Of a stretch of 64,000 nucleotides of DNA, positions 53,010 to 62,956 are shown piece by piece; the stretch's first letter is position 1; each line of letters starts with the position of its first letter. The stretch spans positions 368,738-432,737 of the forward strand of contig NZ_JANLGI010000002.1 of NCBI RefSeq assembly GCF_024655635.1. The letters are read 5' to 3'. The notes beneath the pieces were generated by a model. That model did no database searches, was not told the origin of the DNA, and worked only from the letters and a program-made list of their open reading frames with translations. The translations under genes were made by a program, and so were the position numbers. This DNA is from Allobosea sp. 47.2.35 (GTDB taxonomy: Bacteria; Pseudomonadota; Alphaproteobacteria; Rhizobiales; Beijerinckiaceae).

Positions 53010-53872
53010 CAGGCGGCCCTTTCCCCGAGGATGCCGCGCGGGCGGAAGGTGAGCATCAGCAGGATCGCGACGAAGCCGACGCCGGTGCGATAGGTCGCGG
53101 GCACGACGAGCAGCGCCAGTTCCTCGGCGATGCCGAGCATCAGGGCTCCGACGACCGCACCGGGGATCGAGCCGAGCCCGCCGAGCACGGCCGCGGCGAA
53201 GACCGAAAGCAGCACGCGATAGCCGGTCAGCGGGTCGATCGAGGTGTCCAGGCCGATCAGCACGCCGCCGACGCCCGTCAGCCCTGCGCCGAGGAACAGC
53301 GTGACGATCGCGATCTTAGCGGGATCGATGCCCTTGAGTCGGGCGAGGTCGGGATTGTCGGCAACGGCACGCATCGCCTTGCCGAACCGGGTGTAGCGCA
53401 GGAACAGGAACATCGCCGCCATGATGGCAATGGCGAGCAGTAGGCTCTGGAGCTGCTGCGGGCCGATGCGCAGGTCGCCGAAGCGCATGTCGCGCGCGAT
53501 CGGCAGATCGTAGCCGCGCATCTCGTTGCCGAAGATGAAGCGGACGATATTCTCCAGCACGAGGTTGAGCGCGATCGAGGCGATTGCCACGATCAGCGCG
53601 CCGGCGTTGCGCAGGCGCTTCAGCGAGGTTTCCTCGGCGACGACGCCGACGACCCCCGTCACCGCGAAGGCGACGAGGAGCGCGGCCGGCACCGGCAACC
53701 CCATCGCGACATTCGCCCACCAAGCCGCGAAGGCGCCGATGGTGGCATAGGCCGCGATGGCGAAGTTCGGATAGCGCAGCACCGCGAAGATGGCGGAGAA
53801 GCCGATGGCCGGGACGGCGATCAGCGTCCCGGTCATCACCCCGTTGACGAGCGCCTGCAGGAGCTGGCTCAC
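53009..53872 (-). CDS. livH: Branched-chain amino-acid-type ABC permease LivH
   Basis: This 287-residue permease has GVMTGTLIAVPAIGFSAIFAVLRYPNFA (in part) and AVLGGLGSIPGAVVGALMLG. The start is GTG and overlaps the binding-protein stop as GTGA, so translation is coupled. It pairs with the LivM-type permease. Confidence 0.88.
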   Translation of the reverse strand: MSQLLQALVNGVMTGTLIAVPAIGFSAIFAVLRYPNFAIAAYATIGAFAAWWANVAMGLPVPAALLVAFAVTGVVGVVAEETSLKRLRNAGALIVAIASIALNLVLENIVRFIFGNEMRGYDLPIARDMRFGDLRIGPQQLQSLLLAIAIMAAMFLFLRYTRFGKAMRAVADNPDLARLKGIDPAKIAIVTLFLGAGLTGVGGVLIGLDTSIDPLTGYRVLLSVFAAAVLGGLGSIPGAVVGALMLGIAEELALLVVPATYRTGVGFVAILLMLTFRPRGILGERAA

Positions 53873-55074
53873 GCGATCTTCACCAGCGCCAGCTTGCCGC
53901 CCTGCACCTGCTCATAGCGGAACTGGCAGTCGGCGATGTCGCCGGTCTCGGTGAAATCGCAGGGGCCGCTGGCGCCGTCATAGTCGACCGGCTGCTTGGC
54001 AGCGATCGCCTTGAGCCCGTCGAGCGCGTTGTCGACCTTGGCGCCGCCCTGCGCCTGGCTAACCTTGCGCACGGCTTCCTTGATCGCGGTGCCGGACGTG
54101 TCGCCGGCCATGGCGATCGCCATCAGGATCAGGTTGATCTGGTCGTAGACCTGCGTGGTGTACGGATCGGGCGAGGCGACGCCGATCATCTTGACCAGCC
54201 GCGCATAGGCCTTCGAACCCTCGGCCGGCGAAGGCGCGATGGTGAAGGTCTTGTCGACCACCTCGGCCGGCACGCTCTCGACCAGCTTCTGGTTGACCGC
54301 ATAGCCGAAGGCGACCTTCAACCCGCCATAGCCGGCGCGGTAGGCGTCCTTCAGCATCACGGCGGTGTCGGGCGTATAGCCGCCGAAGATGATCGCGTCG
54401 GGCTTGAAGCGCAGCACCTCGTCGATCTCGCTGCGATAGGCCGGCTTCTTGTCGTCATAGATCAGCGAGCCGGTCTCGCCGCCGGCCTTCTTCACGGCCT
54501 CGGTGATGTTGTCGAACTGGCTCTTGGCGAAGGGCGTCTGCGGCGACAGGAAGAAGACGCGCTTGGCCTTCTCGGCGGTGCAGAACTCGCCGAACTTGCG
54601 GCCCTGCAGCGTCGTGTTCGGCTGGGTGCGGATCAGGTAGCCCTGATGCGGCAACTGCGTGATCGAGTCGGCGCCCGAGACGGTCGCGAGGAAGGTCTTC
54701 GATTCCCAGCACAGCGGCGCGACGGCGGTGGTGACCGACGAGGCCCAGGTGCCGAGGATGGCGGAGACCTTGTCGACGTCGATCAGCTTGCGGGCGGCGC
54801 GCACGCCGGCTTCCGGATTGGTCTGGTCGTCTTCCGAGATCAGCTCGACCTTACGGCCGAGCACGCCGCCGGCGGCGTTGACCTCGTCGATCACGGCCTT
54901 GACCGCCTTGACCATGACCGGGCCATAGGGGCCGCCGGCACCGGTCAGCGGCGTCAGCGTGCCGATCCTGATCGGCGCGCCCTGGGCGAGCGCGCGGCCG
55001 GGCAGGGCGGAGAGGCTGGCAAGCGCGGCGGCGCCTGCCAGAAGCGTACGGCGGTCGGTCGTGAACTCGGTCAT
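53869..55074 (-). CDS. Branched-chain amino-acid-type substrate-binding protein LivK-like
   Basis: This 401-residue periplasmic binding protein (type I fold) has a twin-arginine-containing leader DRRTLLAGAAALASLSALPG. Family marks are IGTLTPLTGAGGPYGPVMVKAVK and VELISEDDQTNPEAGVRAARKLID (in part). It is preceded by a 47-base gap after the ATPase genes. Its role is capture of the unidentified substrate of the LivHMGF transporter. Confidence 0.88.
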   Translation of the reverse strand: MTEFTTDRRTLLAGAAALASLSALPGRALAQGAPIRIGTLTPLTGAGGPYGPVMVKAVKAVIDEVNAAGGVLGRKVELISEDDQTNPEAGVRAARKLIDVDKVSAILGTWASSVTTAVAPLCWESKTFLATVSGADSITQLPHQGYLIRTQPNTTLQGRKFGEFCTAEKAKRVFFLSPQTPFAKSQFDNITEAVKKAGGETGSLIYDDKKPAYRSEIDEVLRFKPDAIIFGGYTPDTAVMLKDAYRAGYGGLKVAFGYAVNQKLVESVPAEVVDKTFTIAPSPAEGSKAYARLVKMIGVASPDPYTTQVYDQINLILMAIAMAGDTSGTAIKEAVRKVSQAQGGAKVDNALDGLKAIAAKQPVDYDGASGPCDFTETGDIADCQFRYEQVQGGKLALVKIA

Positions 55075-55121
55075 GCTGTTCCCCTGTTGTCTTGTTGGTT
55101 TGCTGTCGTTTCGGCGTCGTC

Positions 55122-55844
55122 CTAGCCGCCGAGGAAGAGGCGGCGGATTTCGGGATCGGTGGCGAGCGCAGGGCCCGCGCCCTCGCGGCTGTTGCGGCCG
55201 GAGACCAGCACATAGCCGCGCGTCGAGATCTGCAGCGCTTCGAGCGCATGCTGCTCGACCATCAGGATCGGCAGGCCGCCCTTGTTGAGCGCGACGATGG
55301 CGTCGAACAATTCGTCGGCGGCCTTGGGCGAGAGCCCCGCCGTCGGCTCGTCGAGCAGGAGCAGGGCAGGGGCGTTCATCAGCCCCATCGCCATGGCGAG
55401 GATCTGGCGCTGGCCGCCCGAGAGCGTGCGTGCGAGCGCCTTGCGCTTTTCGGCGAGCATCGGATAGCGCGCATACATCTGTTCGCTGCGCTCCCCGACC
55501 TTGCCCGGCTCCTGAAACCCGCTGATCTCGAGATTCTCGGCGACCGTCATCGCGCCGAAGACATTGCGCTCCTGCGGCACGAAGCCGATGCCGGCCCTGG
55601 CCCGGCCGAGCGCATTCTCGCGGGTGACGTCGCCGCCCTTGAGCCGGATCGTGCCGTCGCGCGCCTGGACGAGCCCGGCGATGGTCTTGAGCAATGTCGA
55701 CTTGCCGGCGCCGTTCGGCCCGATGATCGAGACGATCTCACCGGGCGCGACCCTGAGCGAGGTACCCTTCAGAATCTGCTCGGCCGCGCCATAGCCTGCG
55801 ACGATGCCGTCGACGGCGAGCAATTCGCCCTGTGCCGCGCTCAA
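55122..55844 (-). CDS. livF: Branched-chain amino-acid-type ABC ATPase LivF
   Basis: This 240-residue ATPase has Walker A GPNGAGKS (42-49), signature LSGGQRQILAMAMGL and Walker B LLLLDEPTAGLSPK. The start codon is TTG and shares bases with the LivG stop (TTGA), a rare start justified by overlap and family N-terminus. Translational coupling to livG is therefore expected. Confidence 0.88.
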   Translation of the reverse strand: MSAAQGELLAVDGIVAGYGAAEQILKGTSLRVAPGEIVSIIGPNGAGKSTLLKTIAGLVQARDGTIRLKGGDVTRENALGRARAGIGFVPQERNVFGAMTVAENLEISGFQEPGKVGERSEQMYARYPMLAEKRKALARTLSGGQRQILAMAMGLMNAPALLLLDEPTAGLSPKAADELFDAIVALNKGGLPILMVEQHALEALQISTRGYVLVSGRNSREGAGPALATDPEIRRLFLGG

Positions 55845-56605
55845 TGACGCCTCCCGAGATAGGCTTCCTGCACGCGGGTGTCAGAGGCGACCTCGTCGAA
55901 CGTGCCTTGCGTCAGCGTCTTGCCCTCGGCCATGACGATGACGGGTGTGCAGAGCTTCCTGATCAGCCCCATGTCGTGCTCGATCAGGCAGATGGTCAGC
56001 CCGTCGCGATTGAGCGCCACGAGATGTTCGGCGATTTGCTCGGTCAGGCTCGGATTGACACCGGCCATCGGCTCGTCGAGCAGCAGCAGCTTGGGTTCGG
56101 CCATCAGCGCGCGGCCGATCTCGACTAGCTTCTTCTGGCCGCCGGAGAGGGCGGTGACGGGGTTGTCGAGCACATGGTCGAGCTTTAGCCGGCGCGCGAT
56201 GCCGAAGGCACGCTCGGACAGCTCGGCCTCGCGCCGCTTCGCCTCCCCCGTGCCGATCAGCCCGGCGAGCAGCCCTTCGCCCGGCTGGTCGGCGCCATAG
56301 AGCATGAGGTGTTGAAAGACGCTGAGCTTGGGAAAGCCGCGCGCGAGCTGGAAGGAGCGGACGAGGCCCGCCGCGACGAGCTTCTCCGGCGGCATCCCGG
56401 CCGTCTCGGTTTCGCCAAGCCTGACGGAGCCGGCCTGCGGCCGGTAGAGCCCGGAAACCGCGTTGAACAGGGTCGATTTGCCGGCGCCGTTAGGGCCGAT
56501 CAAGCCGGTGAAGGAGCCCTGGGGCACCGCAAAATCGACGCCGCGAAGCACCTGTACGCCATAGAAGCCGAGCTTCAGCCCCTGGATGGTCAGTGCAGCC
56601 GTCAT
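55841..56605 (-). CDS. livG: Branched-chain amino-acid-type ABC ATPase LivG
   Basis: This 254-residue ATPase has Walker A GPNGAGKS (37-44), signature ALSGGQKKLVEIGRAL and Walker B LLLLDEPMAGVNPSL, with EHDMGL. Its ATG overlaps the TetR stop by four bases. The earlier in-frame methionine would give a 51-residue extension lying within the TetR gene, and it was rejected. Confidence 0.88.
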   Translation of the reverse strand: MTAALTIQGLKLGFYGVQVLRGVDFAVPQGSFTGLIGPNGAGKSTLFNAVSGLYRPQAGSVRLGETETAGMPPEKLVAAGLVRSFQLARGFPKLSVFQHLMLYGADQPGEGLLAGLIGTGEAKRREAELSERAFGIARRLKLDHVLDNPVTALSGGQKKLVEIGRALMAEPKLLLLDEPMAGVNPSLTEQIAEHLVALNRDGLTICLIEHDMGLIRKLCTPVIVMAEGKTLTQGTFDEVASDTRVQEAYLGRRH

Positions 56606-57255
56606 GCCGTCGCCGTCTTGCGCGCGCCTTGCACGGCGGCTGGTTTCATCGGGAAATGCTGGCGCACCTGCTGCTTCCAGAAGCGCTGCATCCCTTCGTA
56701 ATAGGCGGGGTCGTTGGGGCGCAGCACGGTCTGGCTGATCATGCCCCGGAACAGGCACATCGTCGCGTTCATCACCGTGCGGGTATGGTCGGGGTCGGTG
56801 CCGGCGCGTGCGGCAAGCGCGGTCCAGATCGCATCGAGCCCGGCGTGGAATCCCTTGACCAACGGGATGAGGTCGGCGCGAAACGCCGGGTTGTGGCGGG
56901 CTTCCGGCAGGTATTCCATGGTCACATAGAACAGCCGGTCGTCCATCATCCGCCAGATGTAGTCGACGATCTCGTCACTGGAGCCGCCGCGCTCGACGAA
57001 ATCCTCGGCGAAGCGATGCAGGTCGCGCGTCGACTTGCCGAGCAGGTCGGCGACCGAAGCGGTGATGATCGCCTCGCGGCTGGCGAAATGGTGGGTCAGC
57101 GCCCCGCGGGACACGCCGGCCATGCGCGCGATTTCCGGGGTCGTGGTTCGGGCCAGCCCCTGGTCGTGCAGCAGGTCGATGGTCGCGTTCATCAGCCGCG
57201 CGGATGTCTCCGCGCTGCGCTCCTTCTGCGATCGCCGCTTGCCGGTACCGCTCAT
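56602..57255 (-). CDS. TetR-family transcriptional regulator
   Basis: This 217-residue repressor-type protein has an N-terminal helix-turn-helix (about 18-65: TTPEIARMAGVSRGALTHHFASREAII) and a helical ligand domain. It is the first gene of the Liv-type importer operon. A perfect 8+8 palindrome at 57305-57322 lies 50 bases before its start, consistent with autoregulation of the whole operon. Confidence 0.88.
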   Translation of the reverse strand: MSGTGKRRSQKERSAETSARLMNATIDLLHDQGLARTTTPEIARMAGVSRGALTHHFASREAIITASVADLLGKSTRDLHRFAEDFVERGGSSDEIVDYIWRMMDDRLFYVTMEYLPEARHNPAFRADLIPLVKGFHAGLDAIWTALAARAGTDPDHTRTVMNATMCLFRGMISQTVLRPNDPAYYEGMQRFWKQQVRQHFPMKPAAVQGARKTATA

Positions 57256-57304
57256 CCCGACCCCGCTCCCATTGACGATGGGGAAACGGTGCGACTCAAC
57301 TTAC

Positions 57305-57322
57305 AAACAGTCAAGACTGTTT
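57305..57322. promoter_or_regulatory. Palindromic operator upstream of the TetR gene
   Basis: AAACAGTC and GACTGTTT are perfect inverted repeats separated by AA. The site lies 50 bases upstream of the TetR start. Plus-strand transcripts would read a T-run after it, but no plus-strand gene precedes it, so an operator is more likely than a terminator. Confidence 0.6.
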
Positions 57323-57386
57323 TTTGATGACTAAGGAAAGGGCAGGCTGCTGCGGGCCGCGCAGGCAAAACCGGCGCGACGCGCGA

Positions 57387-58079
57387 TCACCAGGGCCGGC
57401 GCGGCCCGGTATCGATATGGATCAGCCCGTTCCAGTAGACATGGTTGCCGCCGACCTCGGGCAGGGCGCGCACCCATTCCAGCACCAGGCGCGGCCTGAC
57501 GCCGGGGACGCGGAAATCCATCGCCTGGCAGCCCTTGTGATAGGAGCCGCGCCGGGCGCGCCAGGGCGGCCGCCAGGTCGAGGTCACCTTCACCGCCCCG
57601 TATTTGTCGGAGATCTTGCCAAGGATCTGCTTCAGCTCCTGCGGCAGGCAGGCGATCGAGGTGCCGGGATCGGTCGAGATGCCCGGCCGCTCCGGCTTCT
57701 CGTTCGGATCGAAATCGGGCTCCGCGCCGGCCTTCTGGCCGGGCGTCAGCTTCGGCCACTCGACGCCTTCGTCGTCATCCGGCTCGCCGGGTTGAGGCGG
57801 GGTGCCCTCGGCGGGCGGGGTCTCCGGTGCCGGCGTTGCCGCGGGCGTCGCCTCGGAAGAGGCCAGCGCCGGCGTATCGGGAGCGGAGGCGCGCGGCGTC
57901 GGCGGCGGCACTACGATCGGTGGCAGCCTGGGCGTGCCCTCCAGGTCGAGATCGAACGGGCGTTGCGGCGGCAGCGGCGCGCGCATCGGCTCGCCCTCCT
58001 GGGCGCGGATCGCGGTCGTCGAGAGCAGCAGGGCGAGCACCGGCATGGCCAGCGCGCGCGAAAGGCAGGCCGGGCTCAT
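57387..58079 (-). CDS. Secreted M15/YcbK-like peptidase domain protein
   Basis: This 230-residue protein has a signal peptide ([21 protein letters not shown], given in part), a Pro/Ala/Thr-rich linker (about residues 30-130) and a C-terminal domain with [12 protein letters not shown] and [10 protein letters not shown]. Those positions match the Zn-binding H/D/H residues of M15-type murein carboxypeptidases. It is monocistronic here and probably acts on cell-wall peptides in the periplasm. Confidence 0.78.
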   Translation of the reverse strand: MSPACLSRALAMPVLALLLSTTAIRAQEGEPMRAPLPPQRPFDLDLEGTPRLPPIVVPPPTPRASAPDTPALASSEATPAATPAPETPPAEGTPPQPGEPDDDEGVEWPKLTPGQKAGAEPDFDPNEKPERPGISTDPGTSIACLPQELKQILGKISDKYGAVKVTSTWRPPWRARRGSYHKGCQAMDFRVPGVRPRLVLEWVRALPEVGGNHVYWNGLIHIDTGPRRPW

Positions 58080-58408
58080 CGCGTGGCCGGGCGCCCGCAG
58101 AAGAATGGCTGGCGAGCGGGGCGGGGATCACGAAACATCGAAGGCCTTTCGGGATAAAGCGCTCGCGCAGCCGGCAACGATTCGGCACGGTGAACGGATT
58201 GCTGCCGCTGCCGCATGCCGAAAGCAGGCGATTTTGTCGATTTTTCGCCGATGCATGGCAGGGCTGCGGCGAGACGTGGCCGGATTTTGCCGCATTCTGC
58301 GCTGGGTTCAACCCGGATGCGGCGATTGTGCGGCGCGGCGGAGTCTTGCTTCATTCTAATCGAGGGTCTAAGCGACTGGGACAGCGAGCCGCGCCACGGC
58401 CGCCTGAA
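58080..58408. other. 329-base region before the nuo operon
   Basis: This gap separates the divergent peptidase gene from nuoA and should hold the nuo promoter. I can point to no convincing -35/-10 pair. The AT-richer stretch TTGCTTCATTCTAATC near 58347-58362 is the best place. I see no gene here. Confidence 0.5.
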
Positions 58409-58801
58409 ATGAGTTCGACCATGCAAGCTGCCACGGTGCCATCCATTCTGAGCGACTACCTGCCGCTGGTGCTGTTCATCGGCGTCTCGGCGGTGATCGG
58501 CCTGGCCCTGCTGATCGCGCCCTTCGCGATCGCCTATTCCAAGCCGGACGCGGAAAAGCTCTCGGCTTACGAATGCGGCTTCAACGCCTTCGACGATGCG
58601 CGCATGAAGTTCGACGTCCGCTTCTATCTGGTCGCGATTCTCTTCATCATCTTCGATCTTGAGGTCGCGTTCCTCTTCCCCTGGGCCGTCGCCTTCGGCG
58701 GGCTCGGCTGGTATGGTTTCTGGTCGATGATGGTCTTTCTCGGCGTGCTCACCGTGGGTTTCATCTACGAGTGGCGCAAGGGCGCGCTGGAGTGGGACTG
58801 A
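58409..58801 (+). CDS. nuoA: NADH-quinone oxidoreductase subunit A
   Basis: This 130-residue membrane subunit of Complex I has three hydrophobic segments and the NuoA hallmark [39 protein letters not shown] (in part). It opens the nuo operon. An ATG at 58421 is an alternative start. Confidence 0.94.
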   Translation: MSSTMQAATVPSILSDYLPLVLFIGVSAVIGLALLIAPFAIAYSKPDAEKLSAYECGFNAFDDARMKFDVRFYLVAILFIIFDLEVAFLFPWAVAFGGLGWYGFWSMMVFLGVLTVGFIYEWRKGALEWD

Positions 58802-58866
58802 CTGTCGGGTTGCGAGGCGGCGCTCCGCATTCGATCCGGCAGGCAAAGGTTCACAAGGAATAGGTC

Positions 58867-59451
58867 ATGGCAGTCACAGCGATCGATCGTGGTGATCCGC
58901 TCGTCGCGCAGGCGCCGAGGGGCTTGCTCGGTCCCGACGGCAAGCCGTTGGGGGCGCGTGATCCGTTCTTCGTCGAGATCAACAACGAGTTGGCCGACAA
59001 GGGCTTCCTCGTCACCGCGACGGACGACCTGATCAACTGGGCCCGCACCGGCTCGCTGATGTGGATGACTTTCGGTCTCGCCTGCTGCGCCGTCGAGATG
59101 ATGCAGCTCTCGATGCCGCGCTACGACGTCGAGCGCTTCGGCTTCGCCCCGCGCGCCTCACCGCGCCAGTCGGACGTGATGATCGTGGCGGGCACGCTGA
59201 CCAACAAGATGGCCCCGGCCTTGCGCAAGGTCTACGACCAGATGCCGGAGCCGCGCTACGTCATCTCGATGGGCTCCTGCGCCAATGGCGGCGGCTACTA
59301 TCACTACAGCTACTCGGTAGTGCGCGGCTGCGACCGCATCGTCCCGATCGACATCTATGTCCCGGGCTGCCCGCCTACGGCCGAGGCGCTGCTCTATGGC
59401 GTCCTGCTGCTGCAGAAGAAGATCCGCCGCACCGGCACGATCGAGCGCTGA
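58867..59451 (+). CDS. nuoB: NADH-quinone oxidoreductase subunit B
   Basis: This 194-residue peripheral subunit carries the N2 4Fe-4S cluster. Ligands are the adjacent C73-C74 (GLACCAVEM), C138 (MGSCANGG) and C168 ([13 protein letters not shown]). It lies 65 bases after nuoA. All family ligands are present. Confidence 0.96.
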   Translation: MAVTAIDRGDPLVAQAPRGLLGPDGKPLGARDPFFVEINNELADKGFLVTATDDLINWARTGSLMWMTFGLACCAVEMMQLSMPRYDVERFGFAPRASPRQSDVMIVAGTLTNKMAPALRKVYDQMPEPRYVISMGSCANGGGYYHYSYSVVRGCDRIVPIDIYVPGCPPTAEALLYGVLLLQKKIRRTGTIER

Positions 59452-59492
59452 GCGCTCTTTCGGTCGATGCTGCAGGCGATGAAGGTGAGACG

Positions 59493-60098
59493 ATGAGCGA
59501 AGCGCTCGTACAACTCGGCGAAGAGATCAAGGCCGCGCTGCCTGGCGCGGTGACGGAGGCCGTCGTCGCCTTCGAGGAGCTCACGATCCATGCCGAGGCG
59601 GCTTCGATCGTCGCGGTCCTGCGCACGCTCTACAGCGACCCGCGCTTCCGTTTCGTGAACTTCACCGACATCGCCGGCGCCGACTATCCCGGCCGCGAGA
59701 AGCGCTTCGACGTCGTCTACCATATGCTGGCGCCGCACCATAACCGCCGCATCCGCGTGAAGGTCCAGACCGACGAGGCGACGCCCGTTCCCTCCGTCAT
59801 CGAGGTCTTCCCGGCGGCGAACTGGTTCGAGCGCGAGGCCTACGATTTCTACGGCATCCTCTTCTCCGGCCATCCGGACCTGCGCCGCATCCTCACCGAT
59901 TACGGCTTCGAGGGTTATCCGCTGCGCAAGGACTTCCCGCTGACCGGCTTCGTCGAGGTCCGCTATGACGACGAGCAGAAGCGCGTCGTCTACGAGCCGG
60001 TGAAGCTCAACCAGGAATTCCGCAACTTCGATTTCCTTTCGCCCTGGGAAGGCACGGATTACGTGCTGCCGGGCGACGAGAAGGCGAAGGGGGCGTGA
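59493..60098 (+). CDS. nuoC: NADH-quinone oxidoreductase subunit C
   Basis: This 201-residue 30-kDa-type subunit has [57 protein letters not shown] (in part). It stays separate from NuoD, unlike the NuoCD fusion of enterics. The next gene, a GFA-family protein, overlaps its stop (TGATG). Confidence 0.95.
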   Translation: MSEALVQLGEEIKAALPGAVTEAVVAFEELTIHAEAASIVAVLRTLYSDPRFRFVNFTDIAGADYPGREKRFDVVYHMLAPHHNRRIRVKVQTDEATPVPSVIEVFPAANWFEREAYDFYGILFSGHPDLRRILTDYGFEGYPLRKDFPLTGFVEVRYDDEQKRVVYEPVKLNQEFRNFDFLSPWEGTDYVLPGDEKAKGA

Positions 60099-60535
60099 TG
60101 GCATCTGGCCACCCAACCCTCTCCGGCGGCTGCCTCTGCGGCGCGGTGCGTTTCACCGCCATGCCGGAGAAGGCCGAGATGGATGTCTGCCATTGCGGCA
60201 TGTGCCGGAAATGGAGCGGCGGCGTCTTCATGGCGGTGCCCTGCACCGACGTGTCGGTTGCGGACGAGCAGGCGCTCGGCGTCTATCCGTCCTCCGACTG
60301 GGCCGAGCGGGTCTTCTGCAAGACCTGCGGGACGAGCCTGTTCTGGCGCCTGCGCGAAGGCGGTGACGGCCATGTCGCGGTGGCCTTCCAGGCCTTCGAC
60401 GACCAGTCGTCCTTCACCTTCGCCGAAGAGATCTTCATCGACGAGAAGCCTGCCCTCTACGCCTTCGCGGGCGAGCGGCGCCGCAAGACCGGTGCGCAGG
60501 TGATCGCCGAATTCGCCGAAAAGCAGGCGGGCTGA
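60098..60535 (+). CDS. GFA-family (glutathione-dependent formaldehyde-activating) protein
   Basis: This 145-residue protein is Zn-binding: [24 protein letters not shown] and [12 protein letters not shown] supply the usual cysteines. GFA proteins were named for a proposed formaldehyde-glutathione step, and most are uncharacterised. It is inserted between nuoC and nuoD, sharing a base with the nuoC stop and two bases before nuoD, so it is translated with Complex I. No known Complex I role. Confidence 0.85.
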   Translation: MASGHPTLSGGCLCGAVRFTAMPEKAEMDVCHCGMCRKWSGGVFMAVPCTDVSVADEQALGVYPSSDWAERVFCKTCGTSLFWRLREGGDGHVAVAFQAFDDQSSFTFAEEIFIDEKPALYAFAGERRRKTGAQVIAEFAEKQAG

Positions 60536-60537
60536 GC

Positions 60538-61728
60538 ATGACCGAGCACAATATCCGCAATTTCTCGATCAATTTCGGCCCGCAGCACCCGGCCGCGCAC
60601 GGCGTGCTGCGCCTCGTGCTGGAGCTCGACGGCGAGATCGTCGAGCGCGTCGATCCGCATATCGGCCTGCTGCATCGCGGCACCGAGAAGCTGATCGAGG
60701 CCAAGACCTATCTCCAGGCCGTGCCCTATTTCGACCGGCTCGACTATGTCGCGCCGATGAACCAGGAGCATGCCTATGCGCTCGCGGTCGAGCGCCTCGT
60801 CGGCGTGACCGTGCCGCGCCGCGGCCAGCTCATCCGCGTGCTCTATTCCGAGATCGGCCGCATCCTCTCGCATCTGCTGAACGTCACCACGCAGGCGATG
60901 GACGTCGGCGCCCTCACGCCTCCGCTCTGGGGCTTCGAGGAGCGCGAGAAGCTGATGATCTTCTACGAGCGGGCTTGCGGCGCGCGCATGCACGCGGCCT
61001 ATGTCCGCCCCGGCGGCGTGCACCAGGATATCCCGGTCTCGCTGATCCACGACATCGCCGAATGGTGCGATCCCTTCCTCAAGGTCTGCGACGACCTCGA
61101 AGGGCTGCTCAGCGACAACCGCATCTTCAAGCAGCGCAACGTCGATATCGGCGTGGTCGATCTCGAAACCTGCTGGAAATGGGGCTTCTCGGGCGTGATG
61201 GTGCGCGGCTCCGGCGCGCCCTGGGACCTGCGCAAGTCGCAGCCCTACGAGTGCTACGAGGAGATGGAATTCGACATCCCCGTCGGCAAGAACGGCGACT
61301 GCTTCGACCGCTACCACATCCGCATGGAAGAGATGCGCCAGTCGGTGCGCATCATGAAGCAGTGCTGCGACAAGCTGCTGGCGCCCGATGGCGGCGGCCC
61401 GGTCTCCTCGCTCGACGGCAAGATGGTGCCGCCCAAGCGCGGTGAGATGAAGCGCTCGATGGAAGCGCTGATCCACCACTTCAAGCTCTATACCGAGGGC
61501 TACAAGGTGCCGGCCGGCGAGGTCTATGCGGCGGTCGAGGCGCCGAAGGGCGAGTTCGGCGTCTATCTGGTCTCCGACGGCACCAACAAGCCCTATCGCT
61601 GCAAGATCAAGGCCCCGGGCTTCGCCCATCTCCAGGCCATGGATTTCATGTGCCGCAAGCACATGCTCGCCGACGTCTCCGCGATCCTCGGCTCCCTCGA
61701 TATCGTCTTTGGTGAAGTTGACCGCTGA
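60538..61728 (+). CDS. nuoD: NADH-quinone oxidoreductase subunit D
   Basis: This 396-residue 49-kDa-type subunit starts with [23 protein letters not shown] (in part) and has [14 protein letters not shown] and the C-terminal DIVFGEVDR. It forms the quinone site with NuoB. Its stop shares a base with the nuoE ATG. Confidence 0.96.
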   Translation: MTEHNIRNFSINFGPQHPAAHGVLRLVLELDGEIVERVDPHIGLLHRGTEKLIEAKTYLQAVPYFDRLDYVAPMNQEHAYALAVERLVGVTVPRRGQLIRVLYSEIGRILSHLLNVTTQAMDVGALTPPLWGFEEREKLMIFYERACGARMHAAYVRPGGVHQDIPVSLIHDIAEWCDPFLKVCDDLEGLLSDNRIFKQRNVDIGVVDLETCWKWGFSGVMVRGSGAPWDLRKSQPYECYEEMEFDIPVGKNGDCFDRYHIRMEEMRQSVRIMKQCCDKLLAPDGGGPVSSLDGKMVPPKRGEMKRSMEALIHHFKLYTEGYKVPAGEVYAAVEAPKGEFGVYLVSDGTNKPYRCKIKAPGFAHLQAMDFMCRKHMLADVSAILGSLDIVFGEVDR

Positions 61729-62945
61729 TGTCCGTCCGTCGTCTCGCTCCTGATCCGGTCCAGCCCGCCTCCTTCGCCTTCACTGCGGCGAACGAGAACT
61801 GGATCGTCCAGCAGATCGCCAAGTACCCGGAAGGCCGCCAGGCTTCCGCCGTCATCCCGCTGCTGTGGAAGGCGCAGGAGCAGGAGGGCTGGGTCTCGCG
61901 CGCCGTGATCGAGACTGTCGCGAAGCGCTTGGGCATGGCGCCGATGCGGGTGCTGGAGGTCGCGACCTTCTACACCATGTTCAACCTGCAGCCGGTCGGC
62001 GAGTTCTTCGTCCAGCTCTGCGGCACGACGCCCTGCGCGCTGCGTGGCGCGGAAGCCCTGAAGAAGGTCTGCGAGGACGTCATCGGCCCGCAATCGACCG
62101 TGACCGCCGACGGCAAGCTCTCCTGGCTCGAAGTCGAGTGCCTCGGCGCCTGCTGCAATGCCCCGATGGCGCAGATCAATGTCGACTATTACGAGGACCT
62201 GACGCCGGCGAATTTCCGCCAGCTCCTCGACGATCTCCGCAACGGCCGCCCGACCAAGACCGGCCCGCAGAATGGCCGCACCGGCTCCGAGCCGGAAGGT
62301 GGTCCGCAGACCCTGACTGACAAGGCCCTCTACGACGGCTCGATGATCGGTGCCGGCGACTGGCAGAAGCGCATCGTCGAGCAGCGCAAGGCCGCCGCCG
62401 AAGCCGCGGCTGCGAAGGCCGCCGCCGAGGCGGAAGCCAAGAAGGCTGCCGAAGCCGAGGCCAAGAAGGCCGAGGCGACCCCGGCTGCCGTCGCCGCCAA
62501 GCCTGCAACCGAGACGGCCGCTGCCGCTCGCCCGCAGCCTTCGGCGCCGGCCCAGCCCTCCAACGCTGCGAACGATACGCCGGCCGCGAAGGGTAAGGTC
62601 GATAAGAAGGATGTCGCCGAGGCTGCCAAGCCTGCGGCAGCGGATAAGCCCACCGCGGTTGCCGAGAGCAAGCCTGAACTGCTGACCGCCGCGCGCGGCG
62701 GCAAGGGCGACGATCTCGAACTGATCTGGGGCGTCGGGCCGAAGCTCGGCAAGATGCTCAACGAGATGGGGGTCTGGCATTACGACCAGATCGCCAAATG
62801 GACACCGGCGGAGCTCGCCTGGGTCGATGCGCGGCTGACCGGCTTCAAGGGCCGGGCGCTGCGTGACGACTGGATTGCTCAGTCGAAGAAGCTCGCGACG
62901 GGTTGGCGCCCGGAGTCGAAGCTTGGCGACAAGCCGGCAGAGTGA
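61728..62945 (+). CDS. nuoE: NADH-quinone oxidoreductase subunit E with C-terminal extension
   Basis: This subunit is 405 residues, about twice the size of enteric NuoE. The first 200 residues are the thioredoxin-like fold with 2Fe-2S ligands C98, C103, C138 and C142. An Ala/Lys/Glu-rich, probably helical or disordered linker follows (about 220-320). A C-terminal domain with a helix-hairpin-helix-like LIWGVGPKLGKMLNEMGV and WVDARLTGFKGRALRDDWI ends it. It stays in frame throughout. Confidence 0.95.
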   Translation: MSVRRLAPDPVQPASFAFTAANENWIVQQIAKYPEGRQASAVIPLLWKAQEQEGWVSRAVIETVAKRLGMAPMRVLEVATFYTMFNLQPVGEFFVQLCGTTPCALRGAEALKKVCEDVIGPQSTVTADGKLSWLEVECLGACCNAPMAQINVDYYEDLTPANFRQLLDDLRNGRPTKTGPQNGRTGSEPEGGPQTLTDKALYDGSMIGAGDWQKRIVEQRKAAAEAAAAKAAAEAEAKKAAEAEAKKAEATPAAVAAKPATETAAAARPQPSAPAQPSNAANDTPAAKGKVDKKDVAEAAKPAAADKPTAVAESKPELLTAARGGKGDDLELIWGVGPKLGKMLNEMGVWHYDQIAKWTPAELAWVDARLTGFKGRALRDDWIAQSKKLATGWRPESKLGDKPAE

Positions 62946-62956
62946 GGCACTAGGAC

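Noticed and set aside
57305..57330. Stem plus T-run resembling a rho-independent terminator
   Set aside because: The T-run is on the plus strand where no gene ends. The flanking genes are on the minus strand. An operator explains it better.
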